Positions 50,756 to 58,412 of a stretch of 64,000 nucleotides of DNA are shown here, one piece after another. Source of the DNA: Streptomyces uncialis (GTDB lineage Bacteria; Actinomycetota; Actinomycetes; Streptomycetales; Streptomycetaceae). The first letter of the stretch is position 1; the number at the start of each line of letters is the position of its first letter. The translations under genes and the position numbers were made by a program. The notes below the pieces were generated by a model. It was not told the origin of the DNA. It saw only the letters and a program-made list of their open reading frames with translations, and ran no database searches. The stretch covers positions 5,541,501-5,605,500 of the forward strand of contig NZ_CP109583.1 of NCBI RefSeq assembly GCF_036250755.1, written 5' to 3'.

Positions 50756-51214
50756 TCAGCTCACGCAGAACTCGTTGCCCTCGGGATCGCTCATGACGAC
50801 CCACTCACCTCCCGGTTCCTTCACCCGCGTCAGTACGGTGGCGCCGCGATCCGCCAGCCGGGCCACTTCCGCCTCGCGCTCACCGGCCGCCGGGTGCACG
50901 TCGATATGTAGCCGATTCTTGACGGTCTTCACCTCGGGCACCCGCTGGAACAGCAGCCGCCGCCCCAGCCCCGTCCCGCTCGCCTCGTCGTAGGGGTCGT
51001 CGGGGTGCCGCACCGCGACGAGGTCCCGCCAGGCCCGGCGCCCCCAGCGCTCGACGGTCAGCTCCTCGGGGGCGTGTCCGGCGGCCAGCAGCCCCTCGAT
51101 GAGCGCGTTGTTGTCCTCGATCGCATAGCCGAGGGCGTCGGCCCAGAACTCCGCCTGTGCGTGCGGGTCCCCGGCGTCGATGACGAGCTTCCAGTGCAGG
51201 GTGCGTGAAGTCAT
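50756..51214 (-). CDS. VOC (glyoxalase/bleomycin-resistance fold) family protein
   Basis: 152 residues from ATG 51214. A vicinal-oxygen-chelate fold with TLHWKLVIDAGDPHAQAEFWADALGYAIED at the start, LLFQRVPEVKTVKNRLHIDVHPAAGEREAEVARLADRGATVL in the middle and VMSDPEGNEFCVS at the end, the usual pattern of Streptomyces glyoxalase-like proteins. The reaction is unknown. The frame opens further upstream, but ATG 51214 coincides with the expected transcription start of a strong promoter, so the mRNA appears leaderless. An operator-like palindrome abuts the ATG. Confidence 0.9.
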   Translation of the reverse strand: MTSRTLHWKLVIDAGDPHAQAEFWADALGYAIEDNNALIEGLLAAGHAPEELTVERWGRRAWRDLVAVRHPDDPYDEASGTGLGRRLLFQRVPEVKTVKNRLHIDVHPAAGEREAEVARLADRGATVLTRVKEPGGEWVVMSDPEGNEFCVS

Positions 51215-51250
51215 GTAACCAGTTATAGAGGTTACGTTCGGGAGCCGCAA
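51215..51250 (-). promoter_or_regulatory. Leaderless promoter with GTAACC-N9-GGTTAC palindrome
   Basis: On the minus strand, TTGCGG (51245-51250) and TATAAC (51222-51227) are 17 bp apart, and the ATG begins 7 nt after the -10 box. The palindrome GTAACC-N9-GGTTAC (51215-51235) covers the -10 box and touches the ATG. The same palindrome in the same position precedes the CGNR gene at 57491. Confidence 0.75.
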
Positions 51251-51396
51251 GCGCCGGACGGGTACGGGGTGTTGGAGTCGTCACGGGAGCGTGGGGGTGG
51301 CCTGAGTGGCGCAGGTCACACGCGTCCGTGTCACATCCTGACGCGCCGTTCCGTCGAAGAGGTGCAACCCGATGACGATGGCGCAAGGAGTGCACC

Positions 51397-51870
51397 ATGA
51401 GTGCTCGTTTGAACCTCTTCGGCAACCAGCTCGCTGGCAAGTTCGTGCAGCAGCTCAGCGCGGCGGGGAAGGTGATATCGGACTCGACGCTGCCGGCCGC
51501 GACACAGGAACTGGTGAAGATCCGCGCCAGCCAGATCAACGGCTGTGGATTCTGCACCGACATGCACACCAAGGAGGCCACGCACGCGGGGGAGACCGCC
51601 ACCCGCCTCCACCTGGTCGCGGCCTGGCGCGAGGCCACGGTGTTCACCGACGCCGAGCGCGCCGCGCTGGAGCTGGCGGAGGAGGGCACCCGTATCGCCG
51701 ACGCGGCGGGCGGTGTCCCGGACGAGGTCTGGGCGAACGCCGCCAAGCACTACGACGAGGAGCAGCTGGCCGCGCTGGTGGCCCTCATCGCCATCATCAA
51801 CGCCTTCAACCGCGCCAACGTCATCGTCCAGCAGCCCGCGGGCAGCTACCAGCCCGGCCAGTTCGGCTGA
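51397..51870 (+). CDS. AhpD-like carboxymuconolactone decarboxylase family protein
   Basis: 157 residues, ATG with AAGGAG upstream. It has the family core ELVKIRASQINGCGFCTDMHTKEATHAGET with the redox CxxC pair and the proton-relay His. Such proteins act as alkylhydroperoxidase/thiol peroxidase partners; the whole-protein length and ending (AIINAFNRANVIVQQPAGSYQPGQFG) fit the actinobacterial subgroup often encoded next to a SigJ-type sigma factor, which is not found here. It is monocistronic. Confidence 0.92.
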   Translation: MSARLNLFGNQLAGKFVQQLSAAGKVISDSTLPAATQELVKIRASQINGCGFCTDMHTKEATHAGETATRLHLVAAWREATVFTDAERAALELAEEGTRIADAAGGVPDEVWANAAKHYDEEQLAALVALIAIINAFNRANVIVQQPAGSYQPGQFG

Positions 51871-51907
51871 CGGCGACCGCTTGAGAAGTCCGGCACGCGG
51901 TACCCGG

Positions 51908-51929
51908 CCGGGGGCGCACCCGCCCCCGG
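51908..51929 (+). terminator. Terminator of the AhpD-like gene
   Basis: 9-bp perfect stem ccgggggcg / cgcccccgg with a 4-nt loop, 38 bp after the stop codon. Confidence 0.7.
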
Positions 51930-52090
51930 CGGGGCCCGCTCCCGCACGGGGCCCGCCGGTGCCCCGTGCGCGTACGGGGTCCGTGGTGCGGTGGGGCGGG
52001 GGTCGGGGCGCCGCACTCCGGGTACCGCCGCAGGTCAGGGCCCGGCGTGGGACGAACATGCCGTCTCCAGGTATCTCCCCTTCGTGATCA

Positions 52091-52108
52091 TGTCACCGGT
52101 CTGTGACA
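52091..52108. promoter_or_regulatory. Inverted repeat upstream of the DUF4232 gene
   Basis: tgtcac-cggtct-gtgaca, a perfect 6-6-6 dyad about 120 bp before the start codon and a possible operator. Otherwise the gap 51930-52230 shows only GC-rich noncoding sequence. Confidence 0.4.
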
Positions 52109-52230
52109 GCCGGGTTCTGGAACGAATACGCGGGGAGCCGTCCGGCTCACCGCCGCCTCATAGTGATCGAGCGACCACCGAGCGGCCGAGACCGATTCGG
52201 CCTCGACCACCGATCACCCAAGGGGATTTC

Positions 52231-52956
52231 ATGTTCCGCGACCGTCGCAAGTCCTTCCTCGTCTCCGCGGCCCTCGTGGGCGGCGCCATGCTGCTGACGG
52301 CGTGCCAGGACACGGCCAAGGACAACGGCGCGCGGGATTCGTCGTCCGCCGCTTCGGCCGGGAGCGAGGCCGCCGAGTCCGGCTCGTCGGCCGCGGAGAG
52401 CGGTGCGGGCGGCGACAAGGGTGCCGACTCGACGGACAAGGGTGCCGAGGAAGCGCCGGGCTCCGGTGCCGACACGGGCGACGGGGAGCGGCAGCCGGTC
52501 ACCGAGGACCAGGGCGGTTCCGGTGTCGACACCGGCGACGGGGAGCGGACGCCGGTCGGGCAGAGCTGCGGCACCAACGACATCTCCTGGAGCACCAGGG
52601 CCGAGAGCCAGGCCGGCGGATACATCCTGATCATCGCGAAGGCGAAGCCGGGGATCACCTGTGACCTGGCGGCCGCGCTCCCGGTCGTGGCGTTCGGCTC
52701 CGACGGCACCGAGGCGGGTCCCGCCGAGCAGTCCGCAGGCCGGCAGATCACGCTGACCGGGGACACCACCGCCTACGCCGGGCTGAACCCGAAGACCACC
52801 ACGGAGGACGGTGGCAAGGAGCTGGAGCACATCATCGTCAGCGCCGCCGACGACGACCCGAACCCGGTCTCCCTGCCGGTCGGCACCATCACCGTCGACA
52901 AGCCGGTCGTCACCAACTGGCACACCGCCCCGTCCGACGCCGTCCCCGTCAGCTGA
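52231..52956 (+). CDS. DUF4232-domain lipoprotein
   Basis: 241 residues from ATG 52231, with AAGGGG upstream. Signal peptide with lipobox MLLTAC. The next 80 or so residues are a disordered Ser/Ala/Gly/Asp/Glu linker that includes a duplicated segment GSGADTGDGERQPV / GSGVDTGDGERTPV. The C-terminal domain of about 140 residues (CGTNDISWSTRAESQAGGYILIIAKAKPGITCDL...YAGLNPKTTTEDGGKELEHIIV) fits DUF4232, a beta-sandwich with a conserved cysteine pair. It is an envelope protein of unknown function. Confidence 0.88.
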   Translation: MFRDRRKSFLVSAALVGGAMLLTACQDTAKDNGARDSSSAASAGSEAAESGSSAAESGAGGDKGADSTDKGAEEAPGSGADTGDGERQPVTEDQGGSGVDTGDGERTPVGQSCGTNDISWSTRAESQAGGYILIIAKAKPGITCDLAAALPVVAFGSDGTEAGPAEQSAGRQITLTGDTTAYAGLNPKTTTEDGGKELEHIIVSAADDDPNPVSLPVGTITVDKPVVTNWHTAPSDAVPVS

Positions 52957-53152
52957 ACAGCCCCCGGCGCATGACGCGCGCCCGCTCGCCCACCCGAATG
53001 CGCGGCCCCGTCCCGTCCCGACTCGGGCAACGCCCGGCCCGGTCCCGGAGGATCTGGCCTGATGACGGCCCCGCCGACCGGACCGGCGGAACCGATGTCC
53101 GGCGGAACCGATCCGCGGCGGAGCCGGTTTCCGATCACGGGAACAGCTTTGC

Positions 53153-53158
53153 TAGCGT
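53153..53158 (+). promoter_or_regulatory. -10 box of a leaderless cupin gene
   Basis: TAGCGT lies 8 nt before GTG 53167, with a weak TTCCGA 18 bp further up (53129-53134) and no ribosome site. This supports transcription starting at the GTG. Confidence 0.5.
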
Positions 53159-53166
53159 CCGGCCTC

Positions 53167-53544
53167 GTGAACGACAGCGTGTACGTGGGCAATGCGGGCA
53201 AGGATGCGGCACTGGACCGGGGATGGCTCCTCGGACACTTCAAGGATGTCGGTGACCCGCGCCACAGCGAGGCCGTGGAGATCAAGTGGGGCGTCCACCC
53301 CCCGGGCGACGAGCGCTCCCAGTGGGTGGAGGGCGAGGAACGCGTCGCTCTTCTGGTGCTCATCAGCGGCCGGTTCCGGGTCGAGCTCCCCGGTCGCAGC
53401 GTGCTTCTGGAGCAGCAGGGTGACTACGTCGTGTGGGGGCGCGGAGTCGACCACTCCTGGATCGCGGAGGAGGAGTCGGTGGTGCTGACCGTCCGCTGGC
53501 CGTCGGTACCCGGCTACGCGGTGCCGGAGAAGCCCGAGGCCTAG
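53167..53544 (+). CDS. Small cupin-like protein
   Basis: 125 residues from GTG 53167. The earlier start at 53062 gives a Pro/Gly-rich head unlike the rest. A compact beta-barrel pattern is visible: HPPGDERSQWVEGEERVALLVLISGRFRVELPGRSVLLEQQGDYVVWGRGVDHSWIAEEESVVLTVRWPS. The conserved GDYVVWGRGVDHSW stretch resembles the second cupin motif. Relatives in Streptomyces are sometimes misnamed signal peptidase I, but no protease motif is present. The role may be small-molecule binding, by inference. Confidence 0.75.
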   Translation: MNDSVYVGNAGKDAALDRGWLLGHFKDVGDPRHSEAVEIKWGVHPPGDERSQWVEGEERVALLVLISGRFRVELPGRSVLLEQQGDYVVWGRGVDHSWIAEEESVVLTVRWPSVPGYAVPEKPEA

Positions 53545-53814
53545 GTCCGCGCTTCCGGCACGTGCCGACTTCACCCGCCCGGACACCGCCCGGACAGCAT
53601 GAGCGTCCGTATGCCCGCTGCGTACGCGGCTTCCAGGTCACGCCGCTGAAGAGGTGACACGGCAAGCGCGGCTTGCGACATGGCACCTCGGCGGGCTCGG
53701 TTCCGCCGGTCCGTGTGCCCGATCGACCGGCGGGCGTGTTTTCGGCGGCCTCGGCGTCGCCCAGGTCCCGGAAGGTGTTCGCGTGTTCCCCGCGCGGGTA
53801 CGCGGAGCGGGCAG

Positions 53815-54288
53815 TCACGCCTGCTGCGGCCTGCGGCGCGGCCAGGTCCAGGCGGAGCGCAGGATGAAGGCCAGGAGCAGCACCTCCAGTCCGATGGAGA
53901 GGCCGTAGAAGTAGGAGTAGGTCCAGGACTCCCCTGCCGCGTTGAACAGCGAGACGGGGATGTAGAGCGCTGCTACGACGAGGTTGATGCCGCGGTTGAC
54001 ACGGGCGGGCAGTGTCACGGAGAGCAGGATCATGAGGATCGGGACGGCCATGAGCGTGAGCGCGACGGCGACAAACGTCGGACCGGTGTCGAACTCGTGG
54101 ACGGTGCCGGCCAGGAGGTCGTCGATGAAACCGGGCTTGTACAGGGCGAGGTAGTCGACGTAGATGTAGAGGAACATGAAGCTGGTCCATGCCGCCGCGA
54201 GCTTGGCCCGCACGGGCATGCGCGGATCTTCCAGCGTGCTCCGGGGCGGCGGATTCTCCGGTGCGGTACGGGATCGAGGCGTTCTCAT
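53815..54288 (-). CDS. DUF6326-type four-helix membrane protein
   Basis: 157 residues, ATG 54288 with GGGAG 8 nt upstream. After a polar head there are four hydrophobic segments: AAWTSFMFLYIYVDYLALYKPGFIDDLLAG, FVAVALTLMAVPILMILLSVTLPARVNRGINLVVAALYIPVSLFN and SYFYGLSIGLEVLLLAFILRSAW. The pattern matches a widespread family of unknown function. It diverges from the two-component genes, so it may be a target of that system. The 270 bp between its stop and the cupin gene contain nothing I can support. Confidence 0.75.
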   Translation of the reverse strand: MRTPRSRTAPENPPPRSTLEDPRMPVRAKLAAAWTSFMFLYIYVDYLALYKPGFIDDLLAGTVHEFDTGPTFVAVALTLMAVPILMILLSVTLPARVNRGINLVVAALYIPVSLFNAAGESWTYSYFYGLSIGLEVLLLAFILRSAWTWPRRRPQQA

Positions 54289-54448
54289 CGCAATGCTCCC
54301 TTGCTCGATCGGGTGGTGCTTCCACCTTCACGGATGCCGGCGGCGGGCACATCAGCCGCAGAGCCTGATTCGACCTGGCCATCGGCACAGCCGGGCTCTT
54401 GTACTTTCGGCGGATACACCGAGCACGCGGGCCGCCTAGGCTGATCAG

Positions 54449-55594
54449 ATGGCCACCAACGCACTCCGCTCGCTGTGGGCCGAACCCCGACCCGCCAATG
54501 CCCCGGGCCGGAGGCCGCGGGACTGGGCCCTGGTCGCGGTACTGAGCTGCTGGTCCCTGCTGGAAGCGGTGCTTCGCCAGGACCTGGCGCCACGCCCGCT
54601 GCTGCTGCTCGCGGTGCCCGCGGTCCTCGGACCCCTGCTGTGGCGGCGCACGCACCCGCTCGTCGCGGTCGCGGTCTCCTTCGGCACGCTGACGGTCGTC
54701 GACATCGTCAGAATCCTCACCGGGTCGCAAGGCGCCCTGCTGAACAGCATCTCCGCGGCGCTGATCCTGGCCTACGCCCTGTTCCGGTGGGGCTCCGGCC
54801 GGGAAGCCGCCGGCGGCCTCGGCGTCATCCTGCTCTGGCTGGCCCTCACCAACATCGCCGACACCACCAGCCTGGCGGATTCGGTCGCGGCATACGGGTT
54901 CTTCCTGTTCGCCGCCGCGCTCGGCGCCGCGATCCGCTATCACACGAAGATCCTTATCCGCGACATCGACCAGGCCAAGGCCCGCGAACGCGAACAGCTC
55001 GCCCGTGAGCTCCACGACACCGTCGCCCACCACGTCTCGGGCATCGCCATCCAGGCCCAAGCGGGACGTGCCGTCGCGGCCTCCCGCCCCGAGCGTGCCG
55101 TCGAGGCCCTGGCTGTCATCGAGGACGCGGCGACCCGCACCCTCACCGAGCTGCGCGCCATCGTCGGCGTACTCCGCGACACACAGGACACCGAGTTCGC
55201 GCCGCAACCCGGCATGGCCGAGGTCGAGCAGCTCGCCACCGATGGCCGGACGCGTCCCTGCGTCGAGGTGACGCTGTCCGGCGAGTTCGACGGCCTCAGC
55301 CCGGCGGTCGGGGCCGCGGTCTACCGCCTGGCCCAGGAGTCCGTCACCAACGCCCGACGGCACGCCCGCCAGGCGACCCAGGTCACCGTCGCCGTCACAG
55401 GCGACGCCGACCACGTACGGCTGACCATCGACGACGACGGCTCCGCCGCCGGCCGCCGCGCCCCGGCCGGGTACGGCCTCGTGGGCATGCGGGAACGCGC
55501 CTCACTGCTCGGCGGCACCTTCCACGCGGGCCCCGCCGCCGAGCGGGGCTGGCGGGTGGAGGCGGTCCTGCCCCGAACCGGGACGCCACGATGA
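54449..55594 (+). CDS. NarL-type sensor histidine kinase
   Basis: 381 residues. About five hydrophobic segments (residues 26-165) make the membrane input part. The HisKA_3 motif is RELHDTVAHHVSGIAIQAQAG with phosphoacceptor His189, and the HATPase part has YRLAQESVTNARRHARQATQVTVAV, LTIDDDG and GYGLVGMRERASLLGG. No ribosome site is visible; TAGGCT lies 6 nt before the ATG, so the mRNA may be leaderless. It overlaps the response-regulator gene by ATGA. The signal is unknown. Confidence 0.95.
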   Translation: MATNALRSLWAEPRPANAPGRRPRDWALVAVLSCWSLLEAVLRQDLAPRPLLLLAVPAVLGPLLWRRTHPLVAVAVSFGTLTVVDIVRILTGSQGALLNSISAALILAYALFRWGSGREAAGGLGVILLWLALTNIADTTSLADSVAAYGFFLFAAALGAAIRYHTKILIRDIDQAKAREREQLARELHDTVAHHVSGIAIQAQAGRAVAASRPERAVEALAVIEDAATRTLTELRAIVGVLRDTQDTEFAPQPGMAEVEQLATDGRTRPCVEVTLSGEFDGLSPAVGAAVYRLAQESVTNARRHARQATQVTVAVTGDADHVRLTIDDDGSAAGRRAPAGYGLVGMRERASLLGGTFHAGPAAERGWRVEAVLPRTGTPR

Positions 55595-56238
55595 GCATCA
55601 GGGTCCTCATCGCCGACGACCAGCCCATCGTGCGCTCCGGGCTGACGATGCTGCTCGACGCCCAGCCCGACATCGAAGTGGTCGGCGCCGCCGCCGACGG
55701 GCGCGAGGCAGTCCGCCTGGCGCTCCAGCTGCGCCCCGACGTCGGCCTGTTCGACATCCGCATGCCGCTGATGGACGGCATCGAAGCCACCCGACGCCTC
55801 GCCGGCCCCGACGTCCCCGATCCCCTGCCGATCGTGGTCATCACCACCTTCGATCTCGACGAGTACGTCCACGGGGCGCTCAAAGCCGGCGCCCGCGGGT
55901 TCCTGCTCAAGGACGCCGGACCCGCCCTGCTGACCCAGGCCGTCCACGCCGCCGCCGACGGAGACGCACTGATCGCACCCAGCGTCACCGTCCGACTGCT
56001 CGCAGCGTTCGCCCGCGCACAGACCCCGCCACCCAGGCAGCCGATGGAACCGCTCACCGCCCGCGAGGAGGAAGTCCTCGTGCCGGTAGCCCAAGGCCGC
56101 ACCAACAATGAGATCGCCGACGAGCTCCACATCACCCCGAGCACCGTCAAGGCCCACCTCGCCGCCCTCATGCGAAAGCTCGGCGCCCGAAACCGCGTCG
56201 AGGTCGCCATGTGGGCCCACGAGACCGGCCGCATCTGA
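55591..56238 (+). CDS. NarL/LuxR-family response regulator
   Basis: 215 residues. Receiver domain with acidic pocket Asp9/Asp10, phosphorylation site Asp55 (GLFDIRMP), the Thr in VVITTFD and Lys106 (RGFLLKDAG). The C-terminal LuxR helix-turn-helix is LTAREEEVLVPVAQGRTNNEIADELHITPSTVKAHLAALMRKLGARNRVE. It works with the preceding kinase. Likely targets are its own promoter and the divergent membrane gene, by position only. Confidence 0.96.
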   Translation: MSIRVLIADDQPIVRSGLTMLLDAQPDIEVVGAAADGREAVRLALQLRPDVGLFDIRMPLMDGIEATRRLAGPDVPDPLPIVVITTFDLDEYVHGALKAGARGFLLKDAGPALLTQAVHAAADGDALIAPSVTVRLLAAFARAQTPPPRQPMEPLTAREEEVLVPVAQGRTNNEIADELHITPSTVKAHLAALMRKLGARNRVEVAMWAHETGRI

Positions 56239-56456
56239 CGCCGCAAGGCTCCCGCCGCCGTTTGCCGCCCCCCACAGCGTCACCAAGCGGCTCGCGCGCA
56301 TATCGACCAGCCTGGGTACGCCACTCCTCCGGTCCGTTGCTGTTCGAACGGCTCGGTCTGGAACACGCTGCGGGTTCGGGACCGTCCGGCATGGGGACAC
56401 CGTCCCTGTTGCCCGCTCGTGAAGTGCGTGCCTCCCGCCGGGCCGGGGGAGCGGGT

Positions 56457-56729
56457 CTAGCCCCCGCTGCCGGACGGGCCTTCGGCGGTCCGGTCGGTGA
56501 CGTACGTGCCCCGGTGCGGCACGGTGAAGACGTATCCCTCGTCGCGCAGGAACCGGACCGCGTTGCGCGCCGTTTCGCGGGCCACGCCGTACTCCTGGAC
56601 CATGTCCGACTCCGACGGGATCTTCCTGTTCACGGCCAGGGTGCCCCGCTCGATGTCGGCGATGATCCTCGCCGCGATCTGCCGGTAGACCGGAACCGGT
56701 GAGCCGTGGTCAATCGCGCCCTCTGTCAT
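56457..56729 (-). CDS. Short GntR-family transcriptional regulator
   Basis: 90 residues from ATG 56729. It consists of little more than the winged helix: PVYRQIAARIIADIERGTLAVNRKIPSESDMVQEYGVARETARNAVRFLRDEGYVFTVPHRGTYV. No effector domain follows, as in the shortest GntR proteins, so it may need a partner or respond by dimerisation alone. ATG 56741 is an alternative, but the -10-like TATGGT overlaps it and lies 7 nt before ATG 56729, which points to a leaderless start there. Confidence 0.9.
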   Translation of the reverse strand: MTEGAIDHGSPVPVYRQIAARIIADIERGTLAVNRKIPSESDMVQEYGVARETARNAVRFLRDEGYVFTVPHRGTYVTDRTAEGPSGSGG

Positions 56730-56736
56730 GCGCCAA

Positions 56737-56776
56737 ACCATAGGTGAGCCGGTACGTACAGCTGTCGATGTGTACG
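56737..56776 (-). promoter_or_regulatory. GntR gene promoter and operator-like repeat
   Basis: Minus-strand TATGGT (56737-56742) 7 nt before the ATG. Upstream of it lies an inverted repeat cgtaca (56755-56760) / tgtacg (56771-56776), with an embedded ggtacgtac. This is the expected place for an autoregulatory GntR operator. Confidence 0.5.
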
Positions 56777-56833
56777 CCTATGGCCAGAGGTAGACGAGTG
56801 CAGACAAGGGTGAGTACTGTCGGACATGAAAAT

Positions 56834-56867
56834 GCCCCGGCAGCCGCTTAGGACCGGCTGCCGGGGC
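56834..56867. promoter_or_regulatory. Strong hairpin in the leader of the small-protein cassette
   Basis: 13-bp perfect stem gccccggcagccg / cggctgccggggc with an 8-nt loop, 34 bp before ATG 56902. There is no U tract in the plus direction; the minus direction has ATTTT. It could end transcripts entering from the right or fold in the leader of the downstream pair. Confidence 0.55.
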
Positions 56868-56901
56868 TCCGAACGACCAGCTTTCAAGGAGCTGACCGAA
56901 C

Positions 56902-57237
56902 ATGCGTGATGTTATCGCCCATGCCCTCGTGCGGGTGCTCGACCTCATCCTGTCGACGCGGCGTACCGGGCCGGGGCGGCACTCCGCCGCCCATTTCGCC
57001 GCGCGCGACGTACGCGGTGTGGCGGAGGAGGTGGCCGCCGACCCTGGATCGGTGTGGCGGCGTCCTTGGCCCGGACCCTCCTCCGCCCAGGCACGGGCCG
57101 TCTTCCGGGCGGAGGAGGCGTGCGGCCTCGACCCCGAGCGCCGGGAACGCTTCTTCGTGACCGCGTGGGCCGAACTCGGCTACGACTACCCGTATGCGGC
57201 CGACGGGGTGCACCAGTTCCGGACGGCGGCGGCGTGA
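56902..57237 (+). CDS. Small conserved-looking protein of unknown function
   Basis: 111 residues, ATG 56902 with AAGGAG 10 nt upstream. It starts with an amphipathic helix (MRDVIAHALVRVLDLILS), then an Arg/Gly/His-rich stretch, a WRRPWPGPSSAQARAVFRAEEACGL segment and an ending rich in Trp and Tyr (WAELGYDYPYAADGVHQF). I do not recognise a domain. Similar short proteins accompany GntR genes in streptomycetes in my recollection. Its stop overlaps the start of the next gene, so they form an operon. Confidence 0.75.
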   Translation: MRDVIAHALVRVLDLILSTRRTGPGRHSAAHFAARDVRGVAEEVAADPGSVWRRPWPGPSSAQARAVFRAEEACGLDPERRERFFVTAWAELGYDYPYAADGVHQFRTAAA

Positions 57238-57473
57238 CGCGTGACGCGCTGACCGGCCGGGTTTCCGAGCCCCCGCGCGAACAGTGCTGTGTATGCGGGC
57301 GCTGGACGGCGGCCCCCGTGGTGATCGGGTACGGGAGGGTGGGCTGCGGTGGCGCGGGCACGCATCATGTGTGCCCCGAGCACGTCCATGCCGCCGCCTC
57401 GGGCCCGTGTGCGGCGGAGCATTCCGCGTACCGTCCGCCGGAGTTGCCGCGCGTGATGTCCGGGGCGACGTAA
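57234..57473 (+). CDS. Small cysteine-rich, zinc-ribbon-like protein
   Basis: 79 residues from GTG 57234, overlapping the upstream stop (GTGA). Two metal-binding half-motifs are visible: QCCVCGRW and, later, CGGAGTHHVCPEHVHA, with a further Cys near the end. This fits one zinc site. No enzymatic motif is present. With its upstream neighbour and the divergent GntR gene it forms a compact three-gene cassette. Confidence 0.75.
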   Translation: MTRDALTGRVSEPPREQCCVCGRWTAAPVVIGYGRVGCGGAGTHHVCPEHVHAAASGPCAAEHSAYRPPELPRVMSGAT

Positions 57474-57490
57474 CCGTTTATGGTGGTTAC
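57470..57490 (+). promoter_or_regulatory. GTAACC-N9-GGTTAC palindrome at the CGNR gene start
   Basis: gtaacc (57470-57475) and ggttac (57485-57490) flank 9 bp that contain most of the -10-like TATGGT (57479-57484). The ATG follows with no gap. This is the same arrangement as at 51215-51235. The -35 region is poor. Confidence 0.7.
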
Positions 57491-58144
57491 ATGACGAATG
57501 AGGCAGGCGCCGGACCGGTCGGGCTCTGGCTGGGTGACCGGCGGCGGACGCCCGGCCTCACTCTGCACTCGCACGGAGGGACCTCGTTCCGCTTCGACCC
57601 CGGCGCCCTGTGCCTGGAGCTGCTGCTCACCGGGGGACCGGGGTGGCTCGCGCGGTTCGAGGTGCTGCACGAGCCCGCCGACCTGGCGCGGTGGGCGGTA
57701 CTGAGCCGACTGCCGGACGGGCTCGACCTCACCGTGGACGAGGACGAACTGGCCGCCGCCCGTACCGTACGGGACGCGCTCCACGTGATCGCCGCGGACC
57801 GGGCGCACGGCCGGACGCCGGACCCGGCACGGCTCGCACAGGTCAGCGCCGCCGCGGCCGTCCCCCCGCTGGGCGTCCGCTTCACCCCGGACGGGGGACG
57901 GGCCTGGGCGCCGGGGGCCACGGGCGGACAGCTGCTGTCGACCGTCGCCCGGGACGCCGTCGAACTGTTCGGCGGACCGCACGGGGACCGGGTCCGGGAG
58001 TGCGCCACGGACAACTGCGCCCTGCTGTTCGTGGACACGTCGCGGCCGGGACGGCGGCGCTGGTGCTCGATGGAACGGTGCGGCAACCGGCACAAGGTCC
58101 GCACCCACCGGGCCCGCCCGGCGGACCCGAACGCGGGGACCTGA
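57491..58144 (+). CDS. CGNR zinc-finger (ABATE-type) putative regulator
   Basis: 217 residues from ATG 57491. The N-terminal part is a ligand-binding-like domain (about 25-160), with LELLLTGGPGWLARFEVLHEPADLARW and ELAAARTVRDALHVIAADRA. The C-terminal CGNR zinc finger is complete: RECATDNCALLFVDTSRPGRRRWCSMERCGNRHKVRTHR. The family is thought to be stress-related transcription regulators. The start abuts a palindrome over its own -10 box and no ribosome site exists, so the mRNA is probably leaderless and autoregulated. Confidence 0.9.
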   Translation: MTNEAGAGPVGLWLGDRRRTPGLTLHSHGGTSFRFDPGALCLELLLTGGPGWLARFEVLHEPADLARWAVLSRLPDGLDLTVDEDELAAARTVRDALHVIAADRAHGRTPDPARLAQVSAAAAVPPLGVRFTPDGGRAWAPGATGGQLLSTVARDAVELFGGPHGDRVRECATDNCALLFVDTSRPGRRRWCSMERCGNRHKVRTHRARPADPNAGT

Positions 58145-58370
58145 ACGCGGGGGACCCGAAGGTGGGGGACCCGACCGTGGAGGACTCGAACGCGGCCGAC
58201 CCCGGTGACGGCCGGACGGTTCGAGCAGCAGGACCACCGGGGCGACCGTCAGGACCGACGGCGGCCCGGCGGTGCCCGGTAAATGCGTGGCCTTCGTCTG
58301 GGCGCCGTTGTTACTGTCGCGGGGTTCCTTCGATGTGTTCTGGGCCCTGTGTGCCCGAGGAGAGAGATCT

Positions 58371-58412
58371 ATGTTTCGGCTCGCGCCGCGCGCGCCTCGC
58401 GGCACCGTCTAG
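58371..58412 (+). CDS. Possible 13-codon leader peptide
   Basis: ATG 58371 follows GAGGAGA by 8 nt, and the frame encodes MFRLAPRAPRGTV before TAG. The stop is followed by an inverted element tagctgtagcta. It lies about 280 bp upstream of the FBP gene. The rest of 58145-58692 holds an imperfect 17-18 bp reiteration (gggggacccgaacg type, 58130-58190) and no other supportable gene. The good ribosome site is the main evidence. Confidence 0.35.
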   Translation: MFRLAPRAPRGTV

